Source of the DNA: Raphanus sativus
Taxonomy: Eukaryota; Streptophyta; Magnoliopsida; Brassicales; Brassicaceae
Direction: 5' to 3'
DNA length: 64,000 bases
NCBI RefSeq assembly: GCF_000801105.2
Contig: NC_079515.1
Location: forward strand, 20,359,407-20,423,406
Shown: piece after piece, positions 63,663 to 64,000 of the stretch
Position numbering within the stretch: position 1 is the stretch's first letter
Layout of the letters: every line of letters begins with the position of its first letter
Program-made: the position numbers and the translations under genes
The notes under the pieces: model-generated
Databases searched by the model: none
The model's input: only the letters and a program-made list of their open reading frames with translations
What the model was told of the DNA's origin: nothing

Positions 63663-64000
63663 AGGTTTAGTTGAACAAGAAAATGGTTTACTGTAACTTG
63701 AAGGATTACACGGTGAAATGTTATGATGAGATAACTTTGCTGGCGGGCTACAGAGATGTCCCCAGAGTTATAAACCCAAACAAGGGAGACAGATTTAAAA
63801 CAAATATTCTTTCCGTTTTTTTAAATTACATATTCTAGTTTTCACACATTTTAATAAAATACATTAAATTTGCATAATTTTTGTGTTTATCTTTCTTTCA
63901 TAATTTTAAAGCAATAAAAATTCAATAAGTGTAATTAAGTTTTTTGAAGTTTGCAATTAGATAATAAAACATGCATTGAAAATGTAAGAAATAGATCTTT
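63663..64000. other. Intergenic DNA at window edge
   Basis: Nothing recognised; AT-rich after 63790. Confidence 0.5.

Overview
This window is plant nuclear DNA, almost certainly from a Brassica or a close Brassicaceae relative. The evidence is AT-rich intergenic DNA, GT-AG introns, plant LTR retrotransposons, Helitrons, MITEs and SINEs, and a gene order I recognise from the top arm of Arabidopsis chromosome 1. That order is: proline-rich protein, COX11, ARFD1-type GTPase, NIMIN1, polygalacturonase, TPK4/KCO4. The synteny is from memory and was not searched. Two runs of exactly 100 N (12460-12559, 42557-42656) mark assembly gaps of unknown size.

Layout. 1-1872: minus-strand Athila-type Ty3/gypsy element (ORF1 end, tRNA-Asp primer site, complete LTR). 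2819-3262: telomere-motif minisatellite. 4574-8338: compact gene island with a cell-wall-type proline-rich protein (-), COX11 (+, seven exons) and an ARFD1-like small GTPase (-, five exons). 9836-13093: GA-microsatellite satellite array ending at a Helitron 3' terminus. 13467-13916: NIMIN1 (-). 14717-19792: Ty1/copia element with 5-bp target duplication and deleted reverse transcriptase core. 20-34 kb: gene-poor, holding four Helitrons or Helitron remnants (one with an RPA-like DUF223 pseudogene), a Mutator-like foldback element and a MITE. 34422-36812: six-exon polygalacturonase (-). 37142-37371: SINE. 42892-63662: a MATH plus coiled-coil gene family in three segmental copies (intact, intact, ruined), with TPK4, a serine-rich pseudogene, a hAT MITE, a solo LTR, a second copia element, and a LINE holding a Harbinger-type MITE.

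Working genes. COX11 is a mitochondrial copper chaperone for cytochrome oxidase. NIMIN1 is an NPR1-binding repressor of salicylic-acid signalling. TPK4 is a two-pore potassium channel. The polygalacturonase cuts pectin, and the proline-rich protein is probably wall- or membrane-anchored. They do not form one pathway; they are neighbours by inherited synteny. Most of the remaining DNA is layered transposons whose insertion order can be read from target duplications and from empty sites in paralogous copies.

I found no convincing new biochemical system. The most notable structures are a tandemly duplicated site-II promoter module at COX11, an in-frame duplicated exon in the MATH genes, copia elements with non-canonical TA...TA LTR ends (one with a paralogous empty site inside this window), a foldback Mutator-like element, and an insertion that is almost nothing but a poly(A) tail.
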